Assembly (NCBI GenBank): GCA_033439765.1
Contig: JAULSN010000005.1
Location: 2,557,001 to 2,621,000 of the forward strand
Length of the DNA stretch: 64,000 nucleotides
Source: Lasiosphaeria ovina
Lineage: Eukaryota > Ascomycota > Sordariomycetes > Sordariales > Lasiosphaeriaceae
Direction of reading: 5' to 3'
Shown: positions 59,578-64,000 of the stretch, one piece after another
How positions within the stretch are numbered: the stretch's first letter is position 1
Layout of the letters: every line of letters starts with the position of its first letter
Translations under genes and position numbers: made by a program
Notes under the pieces: generated by a model
What the model was told of the DNA's origin: nothing
Seen by the model: the letters and a program-made list of their open reading frames with translations, nothing else
Database searches by the model: none

Positions 59578-61653
59578 ATGTTAGCAAACCAAACACGACC
59601 AAGAACGGCATTTCAACCTCAACCTCACCACCACCAGCCCGCCTACTACGAGGTTGCTCGCCAGACGACGACAACGCCTTTTCACGCCGACGCCGCCGAC
59701 CTGGATTTCGATTTCGACGAAGCAGAGCACAACTATAACAGCCAGTCTTCGTCTCCTATATCTACGCAGTCGATTCTGTCGCAGTATTCGGCCGTGAATA
59801 CGTCGCCTTTGTCTACCTTTGACAGCATTCCGACTATCGCGGTGCCGCGAGGTGGCCACGAAGGCCCTTTGTTCAACTTCTCGCCTCAAAGCAACCAGTC
59901 TGCCCTCGGCGAGGCACTGTTCGCCAACACAGATCCAATGCAAACGGACTCCTGGATATTAAACGGCCAACTGACGCCGAGAGCAGCCGGTCGCGTTTCA
60001 CACCATCGCGAGTCCTCGCTCTCTTCACTAGGCTCTACAGGTCCCGCGTCGCCCTACTCGCACAACACGTTGAACCCCCAGATCGCTGTTACCGACTCGA
60101 TGAGCGACGGCTACGGTCTTGCGAACGTCGACGACCTTAGCAACTACCAGCTGGCCAAGTTTCCGTCGGTAACGCACGATACATTCTTTACGAGCTATCC
60201 CAACTACGCTTCGGCCGATACATCGGTGATTAACACTTATCCGCAACTCGCGGCCGCGACACCGAGGCGCAAGAACGACCGAGGCCTGCTGCCGCCTCCG
60301 GAGCACCCGATTGGACCCAACAGGTCACGGCCCGTATCGGTGGCGAGTTCAGTCGCAAGTGACTCACCTGCCACACCAGCTGGGGATTTTGACGACGAGC
60401 GGAGGCAACGGAATGGTGAGATTTCCGATTACATTGACCGCCTTTTGGATCTTAAAAACTCACCATCTGTTGATGACGCAGTCGTCAATATAGTTCCCAA
60501 GTTTGAACGGACAATGACGGACGCCTATGCCGACGAGCTATACAGCCCAAGCTTCACTGTCACATCGGCATCGTCGGTTCCGATGCCAGTCTCACCGAGT
60601 AACGAGCTATTCGTCCAGAGGATGCACGCCGCCAATAGCCAACACCTGAGCGCAAATTCTCCGGTCTCGGCTACGGCGAGAGATCGGTCGCCATTCCGCC
60701 AAGGCTCGCCCCTCGCGCCAATGCCCATGCACGACTTTTCTCAAATGCGTTTCGGGTCCGCACAGCAGATGCGCGAACAGGCCAAGGCTGCCCAGGACGC
60801 GCGCGCCGCGCAGCAGCAGATGAGCCATTCTGTCGACACGAGCGCTCCTCAGACAATATCGCCAAAGGACGCGTTGCTGGACTTTCACGAGACCGATGGC
60901 GACGCGAACTTCCCCCTCTTCCCTCCGCAAGGCTCGAACGGGTTTGATGCGGATGCCATGAACAAGGCGGTATCGCGAAGCCAGCAGGCATTTGACTCTA
61001 TGCCTATGGATACTACATTCAACAACTTCCTCGGAACACAGCTTCCAACAAATCTCCAAATCCCTCAGCAGTATCCCTTCATTGCCCAGCCTCGGCAACC
61101 GAGCAGTGTGCCATCCTTGAGCAACGGGTCTCTGGCACCATCCAGGATGAGTTCCGCAGATGTCGGCTCGGTGGACACCAGCCACAGCAATAGCCCACAG
61201 AGGCCGGCCAGCACCACCGCAGACGGCGGCACCTATACATGCACGTATCACGGCTGCACACTTCGCTTCGAGACACCAGCGTTGCTCCAGAAGCACAAGA
61301 GGGAGGGACATCGGCAGGCTCACGGAATCAACGGGGCTCGCAGGCCCGAGAGTGCCGGTTCGAACTCAGGCATGACATCCAGCCTCCTGAACAGCCAGGC
61401 GGGGCCGCACAAGTGTGATCGCATCAATCCAAGCACCGGAAAGCCCTGCAACACTATCTTTTCCAGGCCATACGATCTCACGCGCCACGAAGACACCATC
61501 CACAACGCACGCAAGCAAAAGGTCCGGTGCGATCTGTGCACCGACGAAAAGACATTCAGCCGTGCGGATGCACTCACGCGGCACTACCGCGTCTGCCACC
61601 CGGACGTCGAGTTTCCGGGAAAGCAACGCAGACGCGGGGGACAGAGTGGATGA
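59578..61653 (+). CDS. C2H2 zinc-finger transcription factor, Rpn4-like layout
   Basis: Probable sequence-specific transcription factor of the nucleus. A single exon gives 691 residues from the first ATG; the open frame before it has no ATG. Residues 1-550 are low-complexity, rich in Ser, Pro, Gln and Asn, with acidic patches such as DAADLDFDFDEAEH, as in activation domains. The C-terminus holds three fingers. The first (about 555-585) is C-x4-C. The second (about 611-642) has an unusually long first pair, C-x10-C, followed by FSRPYDLTRHEDTIH. The third (about 649-675) is C-x2-C with KTFSRADALTRHYRVCH. A basic tail, KQRRRGG, follows and could serve nuclear import. The split second finger followed by a finger with the FSRxDALTRH pattern resembles yeast Rpn4, the proteasome-gene activator. 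I base that on memory of the family pattern, so targets are inferred. Confidence 0.85.
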   Translation: MLANQTRPRTAFQPQPHHHQPAYYEVARQTTTTPFHADAADLDFDFDEAEHNYNSQSSSPISTQSILSQYSAVNTSPLSTFDSIPTIAVPRGGHEGPLFNFSPQSNQSALGEALFANTDPMQTDSWILNGQLTPRAAGRVSHHRESSLSSLGSTGPASPYSHNTLNPQIAVTDSMSDGYGLANVDDLSNYQLAKFPSVTHDTFFTSYPNYASADTSVINTYPQLAAATPRRKNDRGLLPPPEHPIGPNRSRPVSVASSVASDSPATPAGDFDDERRQRNGEISDYIDRLLDLKNSPSVDDAVVNIVPKFERTMTDAYADELYSPSFTVTSASSVPMPVSPSNELFVQRMHAANSQHLSANSPVSATARDRSPFRQGSPLAPMPMHDFSQMRFGSAQQMREQAKAAQDARAAQQQMSHSVDTSAPQTISPKDALLDFHETDGDANFPLFPPQGSNGFDADAMNKAVSRSQQAFDSMPMDTTFNNFLGTQLPTNLQIPQQYPFIAQPRQPSSVPSLSNGSLAPSRMSSADVGSVDTSHSNSPQRPASTTADGGTYTCTYHGCTLRFETPALLQKHKREGHRQAHGINGARRPESAGSNSGMTSSLLNSQAGPHKCDRINPSTGKPCNTIFSRPYDLTRHEDTIHNARKQKVRCDLCTDEKTFSRADALTRHYRVCHPDVEFPGKQRRRGGQSG

Positions 61654-63709
61654 GGTCACCAAGCCTAGCTCCTAGCTTGGCGAGAAATCGCCGATGCAGG
61701 GAGTTCTGATGTCAGTCAATTTTGGAAAAGATCGCCCATTCCGATTTGGGCGAAAGTCAATCTGTACCAGCCGACCTAGCGAGCCAACAATCAGGAGCCA
61801 GCACCCTTTTGGGGTGACTGAGCTGTCAAAACCGATGCGGTGACACCACCCGGCATGAGACATGATGAGGTGGACCCTCTGGGTGCAGGAACAGGCGGGT
61901 CGACAGCATCATCAGCATCATTCATCACCCAAACTGTTGAGGCAGAGCCTCGGTCGACGCAAAATCCGTCGATCGGACCAGCGGAGAGCACGGTGATCTG
62001 GCAACCCAACGGGATTATCATTTGCGCCAGTTTCGGAGCTCCCTGGCTGGGCTTTCAAGATTGTCGCACCGTTGACGGGTGTGATATCAGTTGCATCGCG
62101 ATGACGTCGTCGATGCATCCCCCCACCCTCAGCCCGCATCATCGAGTTCAATTGCCACCCGCCATTGGTCAAAGGCGGCTGGACTCTGCCCCGCCAGAAT
62201 TCAGGGTCCGTCGGGCGCCATGCCGTCGTCCCTGCAGGGTCCTACTCCCTGACGACCTTTGGCGTCTATGTTCCCCGTTTCTGAGTCGGGGCTCACTCTT
62301 CAGCGAGAGACCCACAATTTTCCTTCGCTCACACCACCGAAAATAATAATTGAGGCTTCGGGACTCTGAGCCCACCAGCCCATCCGGCGATGACGTCATT
62401 TCTAGACTTCCTTCTTCCTTTGTTTTTCATGTCTGGCGTTTGGGGTCTTGCGTTTGGGGTCTTGCGATTGGGCTTTCGGGATAATATCCTACTCTTTTTC
62501 GTTGTATATTGTACAAATTTTTGGAGCGTGTTTTGGGAATTGCCGTTGCATCACGCCAGTTTGTTAGTTTGCGCGTGGCCCTCTATTACGCCAAGCGCTT
62601 ATGACTTTCCATTACGTCGACTTTGGTTTTTCCTTTTAACCACGACGCATCCCTTGGTTGGTCGACCAAGCAAGCGTTTCATGTGGCTTTTTATATCTTG
62701 GTTACGGGCTTTACGGGGAAATGATAGACCGGATACAGCGCGCCATGCATGGGCGAATGGGCTGGCTTCGATGCAATCCCGAGTATATATGTACCACACC
62801 CTATACTGTACACATGGGCTCGTTTCTTTCTAAACAGAGGGAAAACAAAAGGATTGCAAAACTACCTAACGTTGGGTAAGGGGGAAAAGGATTGTTTATC
62901 GGCATGGTTATTGGCGAAGGGCGTGGACGAGAAGTTTTTCTTCGGTGGGTTCTCATTTTCGGATGTATATAGCGAGCCGTGCGAGGAATGGGGAAGGCAT
63001 TCGGACGATGCGACGTTTTGGTTACGATGGAATGATATATAGAACGCACCCTTGGTAGAAAGACTCTGGGATGTCGTTGAGTAATACAGGGTTTTCTCTC
63101 CTCATATTTTCCTAGGGAACTTTGAATATCATATTTTGTTGTAGCAACCGACTTTCTTAACTTTTCACTTACTGTGTTTAAATGTAGAGATATAAACAAT
63201 CTACCTTATATCAAGAGCCTGTTCAAAAGTTGACAACCCCCACCCAAGCTGCAGCCTATTATGACTTAATATCTCCTGTAAACTGTGTTCACTCTAGTGT
63301 GTGCGTGGTGATGGGGATGAGCCATGTATTTCACTTTGGTGGTAGATCTCACTCCGGAAGTCACTCCTCGGCTAGACAAAATTAAACATATCTCTACTAA
63401 TATCGTTAAGCCTGGTGCAGAACTTCAAAGCCAAATCTCTCTCTCTCTCTCCGTATATATCCCATTAAGAGGTGGATCTAGCTGGACTTGAGGCGTGTCG
63501 CCTGTTCATTCTCAACGCCGGTGCGAGGAGAGATTGGACACGGAGGTGAATTATGAGAGTTGACAGGAATTACTATTGCCAAATATCTGTTCAGTGACGA
63601 AGTTCCCCATTTCTGTTGCTCTCATCCGCCATCGATATGGCGAAGGCCCTGTCCCGGACCGGGAGAGAGCAGCCCCAGTCAAAGACCAAACCATCCAAAG
63701 CTTCGATCC
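61654..63709. other. 3' flank of the zinc-finger gene
   Basis: No supportable gene. A 147-residue plus frame at 62390-62833 is hydrophobic but has no recognisable helix pattern or splice sites and probably lies in AT-rich 3' flanking DNA. A minus frame near 63596-63730 (containing ELGIEALDGLVFDWG) looks somewhat protein-like and could be a further exon of the edge gene that follows. Confidence 0.4.
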
Positions 63710-63989
63710 CTAATTCGGCGACGAGTTTCCGACCCCTTTCAGATCCAAGTACGTGTGTGTACCTACACATAGGCAGACGTGCTCAAGCTGAAACTTGGTC
63801 TTGGGGTAAGCGAAGCCGGTCGCAGATGAAATCGCGAATGAACTCTTCAGGGGCTGGCCAAGCAAAGCAGGGGAAGGGGAGGAGCGTTAGCAGCGGCACG
63901 ACATTTCCATCTCCGTCTCCATCTCCATCTTCATCTCCATATCCATCCACAACAAAAAGAAAACTCACCAGCGCCAGGGCCGTCGCCAT
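63710..63989 (-). CDS. Unrecognised spliced gene at the right edge (partial)
   Basis: On the minus strand, ATGGCGACGGCCCTG starts at 63989 and runs to a GTGAGT donor at 63968. A 115-nt intron (63968 down to 63854) has a GCTAACG branch-like site (63885-63891), a pyrimidine tract and a CAG acceptor. It leads to an exon beginning at 63853. In phase with this ATG, the exon reads PLKSSFAISSATGFAYPKTK and onward to a stop at 63710, giving only 54 residues. Another phase of the same exon reads PEEFIRDFICDRLRLPQDQ. The true phase is unknown, because an upstream exon may lie beyond the window edge. The splice signals are good; the product is not recognised. Confidence 0.3.
63903..63950. repeat. TCCATC hexamer repeat in the edge-gene intron
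   Basis: Imperfect copies of tccatc, with tccgtc and ttcatc variants, fill the middle of the proposed minus-strand intron. Confidence 0.8.
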
Positions 63990-64000
63990 GACTAGCCACA

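Noticed and set aside
62390..62833. A 147-residue hydrophobic plus frame after the zinc-finger gene
   Set aside because: Its aromatic-rich composition reflects T-rich DNA; there is no family pattern and it lies where the 3' flank is expected.

Overview
The window is nuclear DNA of a filamentous ascomycete (Pezizomycotina, most likely Sordariomycetes). The evidence is short spliced introns with GT..AG ends and CTAAC-type branch sites, a five-domain AROM protein, divergent histone H3 and H4 genes with introns, and typical fungal sugar and amino-acid permeases. The genus cannot be told from the sequence. There is no sign of bacterial operons, CRISPR, rRNA or convincing tRNA genes.

Layout. Positions 1-13,999 hold no gene I can support; they contain low-complexity tracts and short repeats. 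From 14.0 to 31.7 kb is a compact housekeeping block: the RAD3/XPD helicase of TFIIH (+), the U4/U6 snRNP protein PRP3 (-, convergent with RAD3), the RNA polymerase I largest subunit RPA190 (+, divergent from PRP3), a GST-kappa/DsbA-like oxidoreductase (+), histone H3 (-) and histone H4 (+). From 31.7 to 38.6 kb is a gene-poor stretch with an AT-rich core. It contains one candidate small secreted cysteine-rich protein that appears only when a 52-nt intron is removed. From 38.6 to 50.2 kb come a hexose transporter, an amino-acid permease and the AROM polypeptide of the shikimate pathway, all on +. From 50.2 to 59.6 kb nothing clear is encoded, but a patch at about 55.9-56.65 kb looks protein-like on both strands and may be inserted DNA. 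At 59.6-61.7 kb is a C2H2 zinc-finger regulator of Rpn4-like architecture. At the right edge is the spliced end of an unrecognised minus-strand gene.

How the genes relate. The central block serves information processing: transcription initiation and repair, rRNA synthesis, splicing and chromatin. The 38-50 kb block serves nutrient uptake and aromatic amino-acid synthesis. I see no biosynthetic cluster, defence island or intact transposon. Gene models were built by joining exons by eye, guided by conserved protein sequence and splice sites. They are strong for RAD3, RPA190, H3, H4, AROM, the hexose transporter and the permease. They are good for GST-kappa and PRP3, and tentative for the two small genes. 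The most useful leads are the secreted-protein candidate, a 10-nt micro-exon next to a GC-AG intron in RAD3, a possible N-terminal extension of the GST-kappa protein, and the 56 kb patch.
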